DNA from: Thalassomonas sp. RHCl1
GTDB lineage: Bacteria > Pseudomonadota > Gammaproteobacteria > Enterobacterales > Alteromonadaceae
NCBI RefSeq assembly: GCF_947387555.1
Contig: NZ_CANDNZ010000001.1
Span: 310,001 to 374,000, forward strand
Direction of reading: 5' to 3'
DNA: 64,000 bases
Shown: positions 37,970 through 46,915 of the stretch, in pieces
How the letters are laid out: each line of letters begins with the position of its first letter
Position numbering within the stretch: position 1 is the stretch's first letter
Made by a program: the position numbers and the translations under genes
Notes under the pieces: generated by a model
What the model was told of the DNA's origin: nothing
What the model saw: only the letters and a program-made list of their open reading frames with translations
Database searches by the model: none

Positions 37970-38688
37970 TGACGTTAAACACAGCTGCCACAGATAAAGC
38001 TTTAGTGGCAATAGTCCCGGCTGCCGGGGTCGGTAAGCGGATGTTATCGGCTTGTCCGAAACAATATCTGCAACTTGATGGCCTGACTATTTTAGAGCAT
38101 ACCGTAAACCGTTTGTTGTCGGTGGCAGATATAAAACATGTGGTGATCGCCATCAGCCCACAAGACGGTTATTTTCATGAGACCGGCCTGGCGGGGCATC
38201 CGGATGTGACTACCGTTTTTGGCGGCAAGGAGCGGGTAGATTCGGTGCTGGCAGGATTAAAAGCCATCGACAGCTCTTGTTATCCCTGGGTGCTGGTGCA
38301 CGATGCCGCCCGCCCCTGTGTGCCGGGACAAGATATTGATGCCCTGATCAAGCGTTGCCGGGAAAGTGGCGAAGGCGGCTTATTGGCTTATCCGGTCAGG
38401 GATACCATGAAACGCAGTGATGCTTCGGACCAGGTGCTGGAAACCGTAGAGCGTGAAGCCTTATGGCATGCGCTGACACCGCAGATGTATCCGGCTGCCA
38501 AGCTGAAAGCGGCAATAGAAAAGGCCCTTGAAGATAACATCCAGATCACCGATGAATCTTCGGCGATGGAGTATGTTAACCACACCAGTGTTTTGGTGGC
38601 GGGCAGCAGTGAGAACCTGAAAATTACCCGCCCCGACGACTTGGCGATGGCGGAGTTTATTCTTCTTCGGCAGCAAGCAAACGACTAA
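37969..38688 (+). CDS. ispD: 2-C-methyl-D-erythritol 4-phosphate cytidylyltransferase
   Basis: A 239-residue enzyme of the non-mevalonate isoprenoid pathway, adding CMP to methylerythritol phosphate. The nucleotide-binding signature VPAAGVGKRM (about residues 17-26) and VLVHDAARPC (about 105-114) are present. ftsB precedes it and ispF follows after 48 bases. Confidence 0.96.
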   Translation: MTLNTAATDKALVAIVPAAGVGKRMLSACPKQYLQLDGLTILEHTVNRLLSVADIKHVVIAISPQDGYFHETGLAGHPDVTTVFGGKERVDSVLAGLKAIDSSCYPWVLVHDAARPCVPGQDIDALIKRCRESGEGGLLAYPVRDTMKRSDASDQVLETVEREALWHALTPQMYPAAKLKAAIEKALEDNIQITDESSAMEYVNHTSVLVAGSSENLKITRPDDLAMAEFILLRQQAND

Positions 38689-38736
38689 GCCAAAAGGCGG
38701 TCACCAATAATAAAACAGGAAAAAACAGGAAAAGAT

Positions 38737-39210
38737 ATGCGCATAGGTCATGGTTATGACGTACATAAATTTGGCGGTCCGGGCCCCCTGGTTTTGGCCG
38801 GGGTGGAAGTGGAGTATGAGCAAGGTTTTATTGCCCACTCAGACGGTGACGTTGCCATTCATGCCTTATGTGATGCTATCTTAGGCGCGCTGGCTCTCGG
38901 GGATATCGGTAACCATTTTCCCGATACCGAGGCGCAATATGAAAATATTTCCAGCCGTATTTTATTGCGTCATGTGGTCGGCCTGATGGTGGCAAAAGGC
39001 TATCAAATCGGTAATGCCGATGTCACTATAGTCGCGCAGGCCCCTAAAATGGCGCCGCATCTGTTGGCAATGCGCCAATGCCTGGCACAGGATTTAAACT
39101 GCGATGTCGACCAGGTGAATGTCAAAGCCACCACCACAGAAAAATTGGGTTTTGCCGGGCGCAAGGAAGGCATCGAAGTCCATGCGGTTACCCTGCTGGA
39201 AAAAGTTTAA
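38737..39210 (+). CDS. ispF: 2-C-methyl-D-erythritol 2,4-cyclodiphosphate synthase
   Basis: A 157-residue trimeric zinc enzyme two steps after IspD. Zinc ligands are in GHGYDVHKF (residues 4-12) and [14 protein letters not shown] (about 34-47); [16 protein letters not shown] lies near the C-terminus. AGGAAAAGAT precedes the ATG. Confidence 0.97.
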   Translation: MRIGHGYDVHKFGGPGPLVLAGVEVEYEQGFIAHSDGDVAIHALCDAILGALALGDIGNHFPDTEAQYENISSRILLRHVVGLMVAKGYQIGNADVTIVAQAPKMAPHLLAMRQCLAQDLNCDVDQVNVKATTTEKLGFAGRKEGIEVHAVTLLEKV

Positions 39211-39306
39211 CCCGGCATCTGGCACCATTTTTAAAGAAGAGACCTGCTGATCTGCCCTTAGGGTAAAGAACAGCTAAACCGATAGATATAAGGCAACTGA
39301 GCAATA

Positions 39307-40395
39307 ATGACAACCGATGTAGTTTCCCAACTCGCTTATTTCCATGGCAAACCTCAATCCAGGGGTGAGCTGAGAGCACAAATGAGCGACTTTAAAGTAT
39401 TTGAACAGCTGCCTTTTTCTCCCTGCGGAGAAGGTGAGCACCTGCTTATCCATATCCGTAAAACCGGCGCCAATACCGTTTATGTCGCCAGGCAGTTGGC
39501 CAAATACTTTAAGGTCAAAGAAGCCCTGGTTTCTTATGCCGGGTTAAAAGACAGGTTTGCGGTGACCGAGCAGTGGTTCGGGGTACATGTGCCCGGAAAA
39601 CAGGTTTATGATCTCAGCGATCTGGTTATTGACGGGGTCGAAGTGCTCTCATATGCCCGCCACAATAAAAAACTCAAGACCGGTGCCTTAACCGGTAACC
39701 GCTTTGAAATTACCTTGCGCAATGTCACCAATATTGAGAGCTTAAAGCAAAAGTGGCAGCAAATTGTTGCCCACGGTGTGCCCAATTATTTTGGCGAACA
39801 GCGTTTTGGCATCGACGGCGGCAATATTGCCAGGGCCGAAGAGCTCTTTGCCGGTACTAAGGTGAAAGACAAGAAAAAGCGCGGTATCTATTTATCGGCG
39901 GCACGCTCTTATTTGTTTAATAAGGTGGTCAGCCAAAGGATTGAGGATAACACCTTTGATGTCCTGGCGCCGGGCGATGTTTGTATGCTGGCAGGCACGC
40001 AATCGGTATTTTTAGCCGAGGAAATCGACGAGGTGTTAACAGGGCGCTTGAGTGACAAGGATATCGATATTACCGCGCCCATGTGGGGAGCGGGAGAGCT
40101 GAAAACCACCGGCTCGGTGTTGGCTTTTGAGCAAGCGCTGATGGCGCAGCACCCGGACTTTTGTCAGGGGTTGCCCAAGTTTGGTTTAAAACAGGAAAGG
40201 CGACGTATTCGTTTAAATGTTGCCGGCACAAATATCAGCACAGCACAAGACAGCGTGACCTTAACTTTCTCCCTGCCGTCGGGCTGTTATGCCACGACCA
40301 TTTTAAGGGAATTAGTTGATTATACCGATCTCACCGAGCGGGCCGTCGGGCGCAACCAAGCCAGCGCGGATGAAACAAAACCTGCGGCCGGTTAA
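39307..40395 (+). CDS. truD: tRNA pseudouridine(13) synthase
   Basis: A 362-residue TruD. The catalytic Asp lies in YAGLKDRFAVTEQWFGV (about residues 78-94), and the TruD-specific domain includes PNYFGEQRFGIDGGN (about 159-173). It makes pseudouridine-13 in tRNA-Glu. It sits between ispF and surE as in Escherichia coli and Vibrio. Confidence 0.96.
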   Translation: MTTDVVSQLAYFHGKPQSRGELRAQMSDFKVFEQLPFSPCGEGEHLLIHIRKTGANTVYVARQLAKYFKVKEALVSYAGLKDRFAVTEQWFGVHVPGKQVYDLSDLVIDGVEVLSYARHNKKLKTGALTGNRFEITLRNVTNIESLKQKWQQIVAHGVPNYFGEQRFGIDGGNIARAEELFAGTKVKDKKKRGIYLSAARSYLFNKVVSQRIEDNTFDVLAPGDVCMLAGTQSVFLAEEIDEVLTGRLSDKDIDITAPMWGAGELKTTGSVLAFEQALMAQHPDFCQGLPKFGLKQERRRIRLNVAGTNISTAQDSVTLTFSLPSGCYATTILRELVDYTDLTERAVGRNQASADETKPAAG

Positions 40396-40427
40396 CCCCA
40401 AAGCGGTCTTTTTAAATGGATAACAAG

Positions 40428-41180
40428 ATGAATATTTTATTAAGCAATGATGATGGTGTGCATGCCTTAGGTATCAAGGTACTGCACCAGGAGCTGGTGA
40501 AATTTGCCGGGGTAAAGGTTATTGCCCCCGACAGAAATTGCAGCGGCGCCAGTAACTCCCTGACCTTATTAAATCCTTTGCGGGCGCAAACGCTGGATAA
40601 CGGCTTTATTTCCGTTAACGGTACGCCGACCGACTCGGTGCATCTTGGTATCAGCCAGTTGATGGATCCTCTGCCGGATCTGGTGGTGGCGGGGATCAAT
40701 AACGGCGCCAACTTAGGCGATGATGTGCTTTACTCCGGTACGGTGGCCGCCGCCACCGAAGGCCGTCATATGGGGATGCCGGCGATTGCCGTTTCCCTGG
40801 TGGGCAAACATGAGCAACATTACCAAACGGCAGCCATAGTGGCTGCCCAGCTGATTAAGCGTTTACAGCAGCATCCGCTGCCGGCGGATCAAATCATCAA
40901 TTTAAATGTTCCCGATGTTGCCATTGAAGACTTAAAAGGCATTAAGGTGACCCGCTTGGGCAACCGCCATAAAGCGGAAACCATGGAAAAAACACAAGAT
41001 CCCTGGCGCCGCGATATTTACTGGTATGGCTCGTTAGGCCGGGAGCAGGATGCCGGCGAAGGCACTGATTTTCACGCGGTCGCCAATGGTTATGCCTCGG
41101 TTACGCCGTTAACCGTGGATATGACCGCCTATAAAAGCATGGAGCAAATGACCGAGTGGATGAGTGAATTGACGCTATGA
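40428..41180 (+). CDS. surE: 5'-nucleotidase SurE
   Basis: A 250-residue acid phosphatase family nucleotidase. Metal ligands are in [12 protein letters not shown] (residues 4-15), with RNCSGASNS and [19 protein letters not shown] further on. It dephosphorylates nucleotides and is linked to survival in stationary phase. ATG 40428 gives the standard [10 protein letters not shown] start; ATG 40416 is in frame 12 bases upstream. The end overlaps pcm by 4 bases (ATGA). Confidence 0.95.
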   Translation: MNILLSNDDGVHALGIKVLHQELVKFAGVKVIAPDRNCSGASNSLTLLNPLRAQTLDNGFISVNGTPTDSVHLGISQLMDPLPDLVVAGINNGANLGDDVLYSGTVAAATEGRHMGMPAIAVSLVGKHEQHYQTAAIVAAQLIKRLQQHPLPADQIINLNVPDVAIEDLKGIKVTRLGNRHKAETMEKTQDPWRRDIYWYGSLGREQDAGEGTDFHAVANGYASVTPLTVDMTAYKSMEQMTEWMSELTL

Positions 41181-41848
41181 CTTTAAACAAGAGCAGAGTA
41201 CACAGCAATATCGGCGGCAAGTCCGGGCGCAGCGGAGAAATTCTTGCGCAAAAACTCTTTGCTGAAGGTATTCAAAACCAGCAGGTATTACAAGCCATTG
41301 CCCGCAGCCCGCGCCATATTTTCGTGCCGGAAATACTGGCCCATAAGGCCTATGACAATACCGCGCTGCCGATAGGCCAGGGACAAACCATCTCTCAGCC
41401 TTATATTGTCGCCAAAATGTCTGAGTTATTGCTGGCCGGGGGAACGCCCGGCAGCATTTTGGAAATCGGCACCGGCTCCGGCTATCAGACCTCGATCCTG
41501 GCGCAGTTAACCAACCGGGTATTTTCGGTGGAGCGCATTAAATCGCTGCAATGGCAGGCGAAAAGACGATTGCAGGCCATGGATCTGCACAATGTGTCGA
41601 TGAAACACGGCGATGGCTGGCAGGGCTGGGCCAGTAAGGCGCCGTTTGAAGCCATAATCGTTACCGCCGCTCCCAACCAGGTACCGCAGGCCCTGCTTGA
41701 ACAACTGAGCGACAACGGCCGTTTGGTGATCCCGGTGGGGGAGCAGCAGCAGGTATTAAAAATCATCACCCGCAAGGGTGATCAGTTTCACGAACAACAG
41801 GTAGAGGCGGTGCGTTTTGTTCCCCTGGTACCGGGAACCCTATTATGA
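41177..41848 (+). CDS. pcm: Protein-L-isoaspartate O-methyltransferase
   Basis: A 223-residue SAM-dependent methyltransferase that repairs isoaspartyl residues. [17 protein letters not shown] (about 67-83) and the SAM motif [16 protein letters not shown] (about 98-113) are present. It overlaps surE upstream and the yqaA-like gene downstream by 4 bases each, so the three are translationally coupled, as is common upstream of nlpD-rpoS. Confidence 0.95.
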   Translation: MTLNKSRVHSNIGGKSGRSGEILAQKLFAEGIQNQQVLQAIARSPRHIFVPEILAHKAYDNTALPIGQGQTISQPYIVAKMSELLLAGGTPGSILEIGTGSGYQTSILAQLTNRVFSVERIKSLQWQAKRRLQAMDLHNVSMKHGDGWQGWASKAPFEAIIVTAAPNQVPQALLEQLSDNGRLVIPVGEQQQVLKIITRKGDQFHEQQVEAVRFVPLVPGTLL

Positions 41849-42423
41849 GAATTTTTTCCGCCCTATATGAGTGGACCATGCGCTGGGCCGAGCATAAGCT
41901 GGCGCCGAAAGCCCTGGCAGTATTAACCTTTGCCGAGTCGGTATTTTTTCCTATTCCCCCGGATGTCTTGCTTGCCCCTATGGTGCTGGCGAAGCCGAAA
42001 AAAGCCTGGTCGCTGGCAGCGTTGACCACAGTCTCGTCTGTGATCGGTGGTATTGTCGGTTATGTATTGGGTTATCTGATGTTTGAACCCTGGATTCAGC
42101 CGGTGATCACTGAGCTGGGTTATCAGGCGCGTTTTGATCAAGTCACCGACTGGTTTACCCGCTGGGGCTTTTGGGTGGTGTTTTTAGCGGGCTTTACCCC
42201 GATCCCCTATAAGTTATTCACCGTCAGCGCCGGTTTCCTGCAAATGGCCTTTTTGCCGTTTTTATTTGCCTCGGCGGTGGGGCGCGGCATGCGCTTTTTC
42301 CTGGTAGCGGGCCTTATTCAGTGGGGCGGCGAAAAAATGGAGCAAAAACTGAGGCAATGGGTGGATGCCCTGGGCTGGGGTGTAGTGATATTGGCGATCA
42401 TGGCATACTTCCTCAGCCGCTGA
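41845..42423 (+). CDS. YqaA-family DedA-like membrane protein
   Basis: A 192-residue inner-membrane protein of the SNARE-associated/DedA superfamily. A re-entrant segment [21 protein letters not shown] (about 29-49), helices near 60-78 and 150-165, and the [18 protein letters not shown] motif (about 112-129) are typical of YqaA. DedA relatives are lipid-carrier flippases or affect proton-motive force; the role of YqaA is unknown. It overlaps pcm by 4 bases and precedes nlpD. Confidence 0.88.
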   Translation: MRIFSALYEWTMRWAEHKLAPKALAVLTFAESVFFPIPPDVLLAPMVLAKPKKAWSLAALTTVSSVIGGIVGYVLGYLMFEPWIQPVITELGYQARFDQVTDWFTRWGFWVVFLAGFTPIPYKLFTVSAGFLQMAFLPFLFASAVGRGMRFFLVAGLIQWGGEKMEQKLRQWVDALGWGVVILAIMAYFLSR

Positions 42424-42534
42424 TGTTTTTTGAAAGTTTGTCTTACAGATTTAATCTTGATAAGCATTTTTAACGGCGTTATCTTTGAACCGGGTTTTTA
42501 AGTGTTTTTTATCGTGGCAAATAATGGCAATAAG

Positions 42535-43401
42535 ATGACTGATATTATTAAGGAAATATTAAATTTTAACCGTGGCAGTGCCGCGGTTTTCTTTTGTTGT
42601 TTGCTGTTATCCGCCTGTAGCAGCCGGCAGACCCCGGCGCCGGTTGGCGATGTCCACGGCAGCGTGCCTTTGAAAAAGCGGGTCAAAAACAGTATCAGCG
42701 CCACCGAATATACGGTGAAGAAAGGCGAAACCTTATATTCTATTGCCTGGCGTGCCAATCTTGATGTCAGGAAGCTGGCGAAAATAAACAGCATAAATGC
42801 CCCCTATCGGATCTTCCCCGGTCAAAAATTAACCTTGACGCCAAAAGTGGCGAAAGCGAGTAAAGTCGCTGCCTCCGCTAAAAAATCGACTAAAAACTCT
42901 GGTAAGACCATTGCTAAAGTAGTGAAGAAACCAGTTGCACCGATTAAAAAGCAAGCGTATGGTAAGAGTGCAAGTGAACAAAAATTAAGCAAAAAATCAA
43001 CTTTACCCCAGGACAACTATTCACAAAAAATTCGTGAATGGCAGTGGCCGGCGGCGGGAAAGGTAATTGCGAAATTTTCAACTGCACCCCAAGGCAACAA
43101 AGGAATAGATATTGCCGGTCGTCGGGGCAACGCGGTTAAAGCCGCCGCAGCGGGTAAAGTCGTGTATGCGGGCAACGCGTTAAGGGGATATGGAAATTTA
43201 ATTATCGTCAAACATAACGATGATTATTTAAGTGCCTACGCCCACAATGACCAGATTAAAGTGAAAGAGCAGCAACTTGTTAAAGCAGGTGATGTTATCG
43301 CCAACATGGGAGATACCGAATCCGAAAGAGTCATGCTTCATTTTGAAGTTCGCTTTCGGGGCAAGTCGGTCAATCCACTGAAGTACTTACCAAAAAAATA
43401 A
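42535..43401 (+). CDS. nlpD: Murein hydrolase activator NlpD
   Basis: A 288-residue lipoprotein. The lipobox LLSAC is at about residues 26-30. LysM (YTVKKGETLYSIAWRANLD) follows at about 60-105, a Lys/Ser-rich linker continues to about 165, and an M23/LytM domain ends it. As in NlpD, zinc ligands are missing (NKGIDIAG for GHxGxD; MLHFEVR for HxH), so it activates an amidase instead of cutting peptidoglycan. I start it at ATG 42535; GTG 42502 would add 11 residues before the signal. rpoS follows, as in relatives. Confidence 0.92.
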   Translation: MTDIIKEILNFNRGSAAVFFCCLLLSACSSRQTPAPVGDVHGSVPLKKRVKNSISATEYTVKKGETLYSIAWRANLDVRKLAKINSINAPYRIFPGQKLTLTPKVAKASKVAASAKKSTKNSGKTIAKVVKKPVAPIKKQAYGKSASEQKLSKKSTLPQDNYSQKIREWQWPAAGKVIAKFSTAPQGNKGIDIAGRRGNAVKAAAAGKVVYAGNALRGYGNLIIVKHNDDYLSAYAHNDQIKVKEQQLVKAGDVIANMGDTESERVMLHFEVRFRGKSVNPLKYLPKK

Positions 43402-43484
43402 TAATATCTATAAACGGATTATTGGAGCCAACGTGAATATTTAATCAGTATTTTTAAGCTTTGCTAAATTATGGGAGATATAGC

Positions 43485-44411
43485 ATGGGCAAACAAAAAG
43501 AACTAAATGAAGTTGTTATTGATGATAAGAGCAGCGAACAGGAGGTCTCATTAAAGGCTCAGGATGAGGTTTCGGCGAACTTGGATGCAACCCAGTTGTA
43601 TTTGAGTGAAATTGGTTTTTCCCCGTTACTGACCGCAGAAGAGGAAGTTTATTTTTCTCGTCTGGCACTTAAAGGTGACGAACCATCCCGTAAACGCATG
43701 ATCGAAAGCAATCTAAGGTTAGTGGTTAAAATAGCGCGGCGCTATAACAACCGAGGTTTGCCGTTACTGGATTTAGTCGAAGAAGGAAATTTAGGACTGA
43801 TCCGCGCCGTAGAAAAATTTGATCCCGAACGGGGCTTCCGCTTTTCCACCTACGCCACCTGGTGGATACGACAGACGATCGAACGGGCGATCATGAACCA
43901 GACCCGTACCATACGTTTACCTATCCATGTTGTCAAAGAGCTTAATATCTACTTACGTGCCGCCCGAGAGCTGGTGCAAAAACTTGACCATGAACCGACA
44001 GCCGAAGAAATAGCAGCAGCGCTTGATAAGCCGGTGGCGGATGTCAGCAAAATGCTCAGGCTCAACGAGCGTATTACCTCCGTCGACTCTCCCTTTAGCG
44101 GCGATACCGAAAAAGCCCTGCTGGATGTGATCCCCGATGAAAAAAGCGGTGGCCCGGAAGGGGACCTGCAGTCGGAAGATATGAACAATAATATTATCCA
44201 CTGGCTGAATGAGCTTAACTCCAAGCAGCGGGAAGTACTGGCGCGCCGTTTTGGTTTAATGGGATATGAAGCGGCCACCTTGGAAGATGTTGGCGTGGAA
44301 ATTGGGCTGACTCGGGAGCGGGTAAGACAAATTCAGGTAGAAGCATTGAAACGCCTGCGCGATATTTTAAGTCAGCAAAACTTGTCGATAGAAGCAATTT
44401 TCCAAAACTAA
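43485..44411 (+). CDS. rpoS: RNA polymerase sigma-S factor
   Basis: A 308-residue group 2 sigma factor for stationary phase and general stress. Region 2 includes [22 protein letters not shown] and [16 protein letters not shown], and region 4 has [24 protein letters not shown] 43485 has GGGAG 7 bases upstream; an in-frame start at 43461 adds MLNYGRYS, which homologues lack. It is in the nlpD-rpoS pair and ends in a strong terminator. A decayed copy of the recA-side repeat follows the terminator. Confidence 0.96.
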   Translation: MGKQKELNEVVIDDKSSEQEVSLKAQDEVSANLDATQLYLSEIGFSPLLTAEEEVYFSRLALKGDEPSRKRMIESNLRLVVKIARRYNNRGLPLLDLVEEGNLGLIRAVEKFDPERGFRFSTYATWWIRQTIERAIMNQTRTIRLPIHVVKELNIYLRAARELVQKLDHEPTAEEIAAALDKPVADVSKMLRLNERITSVDSPFSGDTEKALLDVIPDEKSGGPEGDLQSEDMNNNIIHWLNELNSKQREVLARRFGLMGYEAATLEDVGVEIGLTRERVRQIQVEALKRLRDILSQQNLSIEAIFQN

Positions 44412-44456
44412 CGATAGATACCTTAGCGGTAAGTATCAGTACACTCTGTAGTTTTT

Positions 44457-44490
44457 AAGCCTTGTCGCCTTTGGCGGTGAGGCTTTTTTA
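44457..44490 (+). terminator. rpoS terminator
   Basis: AAGCCTTGTCGCC pairs with GGCGGTGAGGCTT (TG/TG mismatch in the middle) and is followed by six T residues. Confidence 0.85.
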
Positions 44491-44536
44491 TGTATGAAGG
44501 CTTGGTATTAAGTGGCTTTATGGATACCGAGAAACT
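44491..44536 (+). repeat. Decayed copy of the 49-bp GGA-hairpin repeat
   Basis: GGTAT..AGTGGCTT.ATGGAT...GA..AACT (44504-44536) aligns to part of the recA-side unit with about 8 differences in 33 bases. The ATGGAT loop is kept, while the pairing arms have decayed (TTTATGGATACC). It directly follows the rpoS terminator, matching the placement of the array after recA. Confidence 0.6.
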
Positions 44537-44702
44537 TCGCCCTGAAAATACGAATGCAGGGAACATGTTTATTAAATGCAGCGTCAGTAGTTTATACCCG
44601 ATAGAGAATAAGGGAGGGTTTTAAGCCGGGTGGGCCATCAACATAGCTGGCGATTGCCTGTGTTAGCTCACCTAAATCTTTTCCTCATCACCAAACCGAT
44701 AG

Positions 44703-44990
44703 TTAAACCGGTTGTTCAGGCTTTAGATCGCGCAATCCCTGGAGGATCTTATTCATTTTATCCCGGTAGTCCCTGATCTGCATTTTCAAACGATAGCATA
44801 CATACCAGATACCTTCACTAGTTGGCGGGGTGATGCATTCGGGCTCGCGGGCCACTGCGGCGAAGGCATCACAGAGAAAGGAGCATTCATCGCTAAACCT
44901 GCTAAAGTCGTCACAAAGCTCAAGACACTCACTTGATAGCTGTTTTCGCTTAGCTTCGTAATTAGTATTTGGGCTAGTTGATTCAGACAT
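44703..44990 (-). CDS. Small cytoplasmic protein, function unknown
   Basis: A 95-residue protein with a very good ribosome-binding site (AGGAGG, 8 bases before ATG 44990), so it is a real gene. The sequence is mostly helical, with four Cys in the first half (ECLELCDDF, ECSFLCDAF) and a central PPTSEGIWYVCYRLKMQIRDY stretch. I do not recognise a family. A shorter gene overlaps its start by 8 bases (44983-45147), which implies coupled expression. It is convergent with rpoS. Confidence 0.65.
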   Translation of the reverse strand: MSESTSPNTNYEAKRKQLSSECLELCDDFSRFSDECSFLCDAFAAVAREPECITPPTSEGIWYVCYRLKMQIRDYRDKMNKILQGLRDLKPEQPV

Positions 44991-45147
44991 GATACTGCCC
45001 TCCTATGATGCTTGGTTGTACACAGTAACGGGCAAGCTTGCTACAGGTTATTGGCAGTTGCCTGGGGTGAGGTATAAGGTTAGGTATATCTTCTGTTAAA
45101 GAAACTTTAACCGCGTGAAACTCTGGCATATCATTAGAGTTAGCCAT
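44983..45147 (-). CDS. 54-residue protein coupled to the next small gene
   Basis: ATG 45147 opens 54 codons (MANSNDMPEFHAVKVSLTED at the start, QYHV at the end) with AAGG about 9 bases upstream. The stop TGA lies within the first codons of the 95-residue gene, an 8-base overlap typical of translational coupling. A Pro-rich centre (IPNLIPHPRQLPITC) is the only distinguishing stretch. Function is unknown; a two-gene unit of regulator and partner or toxin-antitoxin type is possible but unproven. Confidence 0.5.
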   Translation of the reverse strand: MANSNDMPEFHAVKVSLTEDIPNLIPHPRQLPITCSKLARYCVQPSIIGGQYHV

Positions 45148-45610
45148 GATGGATACCTTCTTTATCTGTTGTGGTTAGCTTCCTCTGAGTGTTGCTATCA
45201 CTTAGGGGGAGCGCTTGGTTTATCTGTTAGTTCTCTTTGTTAAGCACCTCCGCTGGTGAATTATTCACCTATTAGTCATAGTACAAAAGGCTGTAAAAAT
45301 CAACAGTGATGGCTGGTTCTTGGTTATAAAGTGAAATAGCTTTTTAGTTTTTTCAGCAGCAGTGAGTGAGGTTTTTTTGGGGAGATTTAGAAAATCACTT
45401 GTCATCAATTATATTTCGAAACACTTTCCCGCATTTTGCCTCGACTACAACATAAATTCATTAAGCACTAAGGGGGTGAAGTGTGCAAATCGGATAAAAG
45501 TCACTAATTTTTATTTGAGCCCGTTTTCTTCCCCAAGCCGCTAATTTACTGCAGAAACCCGTCTATACTTAGCTGCGAAGTACCCACTCATAAAAACCGA
45601 GGACATATTC
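45148..45610. other. Intergenic region, no gene seen
   Basis: A 463-base AT-rich gap between divergent units (the small unknown genes and the porin gene). It should hold both promoters. No ribosome-binding-site-backed frame or recognisable operator was found. Confidence 0.5.
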
Positions 45611-46771
45611 ATGGACAGGAAAATAAGTTGCTCGTTAGTAGTCGGATTCGCCGTTTTAATCTCTCCCGTAAGCAATGCAGAAAACCTCCCCAGTGCGGAG
45701 GAAATGTGGCAGGCAATACAAGATTTACAAGCAGAAAACAAACGATTGCGTAAGGTACTAAGTTCATCCCCCGGCAATAAGGTTCAAGCATCTGGGCATG
45801 ATAAAAATACTGAGACTCAGGTAAAGGAGGATAGTGGATTTAGCTTTAAATTTGGCCGGTTTATCCGTGCCGATGCCGGGCATGGTGATCGTTACGGCGA
45901 TGGCCATGGTGATGATCGGCTAGGCATCACTAAGGCGGCACTTGCCATCACCAGTGAATATGAGAATATCACTGGCGTGTTTGTGGTCGGTACCGAAATA
46001 ACCAGTCTTGACGATCCCAATGAAGATGGCGATGTTGATATTAAAGATGCCTTCATTGTCATTAAAGATTTTGGCTGGCAAGGCTTTGATGTCACTATGG
46101 GGGCGCAACCCCTGTTGATAGGTTTAAAGCCTGAAGGCTATCCGGGAGACCATAGTATTCAAGGCAGTATCGAGTATGGCGCCGGTGATGCTTTTGCTTT
46201 TTCCAATCAGGCCGGTCCGGCATTAACCGCCGATTGGCGCTATAGTGATACCCAGCGCATCAGAGTGGGGGTCTTTGATCAAAAAGACTATTTCAACTCG
46301 GGCTCTGTCGATGTCACCCTTGCCGAAGAGGGCTCTGATATCTCAGATAATTATTATTTGCAGTGGACCGGGAGCAGCCTGTTTGGCTCCGGCTTTTATG
46401 CCAACCTGGTTTATGAGTCACGCTATCTGGGGGGCATGATAAATAATAATGAAGATATATGGGCAGCCGGTTTGGGCTGGCAACAAGGAGCGGTTGATTT
46501 ATCTTTGGAATATGTTTCTTTGGATAAAGCCTTTAATGCTACCTTAAAGGATGAGAGCTACCTTATTGCCGAGTCTTCTTATGCTGTGAGTGAAAAAACC
46601 GGTATCTACTTTGATTATTCGGCGGCCGATGAACTTGATTTGAAAACCTACCGTCTCGGTTTGAATTATTTTTATAATCCACACACCACCTTTTCCGTTG
46701 AATATAGTGAAGATGACTTACCCGGTGAGGATCTGGAGAGTTTAGATTTACGGGTTAGTTTGCATTATTAA
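45611..46771 (+). CDS. Porin-like outer-membrane protein with coiled coil
   Basis: A 386-residue exported protein: a signal peptide (LVVGFAVLISPVSNA, about 23 residues), a short coiled coil (SAEEMWQAIQDLQAENKRLR, about 28-47) as in phosphate-selective-type (OprO/OprP-like) trimeric porins, a polar linker, then barrel strands to a terminal Tyr (LRVSLHY). GDGHGDD-type acidic turns may bind calcium. The solute is unknown. It is not clearly related in detail to the two barrels paired with PstS-like genes. It is monocistronic and convergent with mutS. Confidence 0.75.
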   Translation: MDRKISCSLVVGFAVLISPVSNAENLPSAEEMWQAIQDLQAENKRLRKVLSSSPGNKVQASGHDKNTETQVKEDSGFSFKFGRFIRADAGHGDRYGDGHGDDRLGITKAALAITSEYENITGVFVVGTEITSLDDPNEDGDVDIKDAFIVIKDFGWQGFDVTMGAQPLLIGLKPEGYPGDHSIQGSIEYGAGDAFAFSNQAGPALTADWRYSDTQRIRVGVFDQKDYFNSGSVDVTLAEEGSDISDNYYLQWTGSSLFGSGFYANLVYESRYLGGMINNNEDIWAAGLGWQQGAVDLSLEYVSLDKAFNATLKDESYLIAESSYAVSEKTGIYFDYSAADELDLKTYRLGLNYFYNPHTTFSVEYSEDDLPGEDLESLDLRVSLHY

Positions 46772-46845
46772 CCTGCATTATCGGTTTATACAAGGGCTGG
46801 TTAAAGATTGAATATTCGCCCTTGTTTTCCGTGTTTTAAAAAATA

Positions 46846-46887
46846 GAAATCCCGCCGCAGAAGTTTTATTATCTGTGACGGGGTTTC
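46846..46887. terminator. Convergent terminator between porin and mutS
   Basis: GAAATCCCGCCGCAG pairs, with a G-U and one mismatch, to CTGTGACGGGGTTTC around a T-rich loop. It lies between the two convergent genes. Confidence 0.65.
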
Positions 46888-46915
46888 ATGTTTACAAGTC
46901 AGTCATCTGCTGGTG

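Noticed and set aside
42535-43401. NlpD as a broken M23 peptidase
   Set aside because: Loss of zinc ligands is the family rule for NlpD-type activators.
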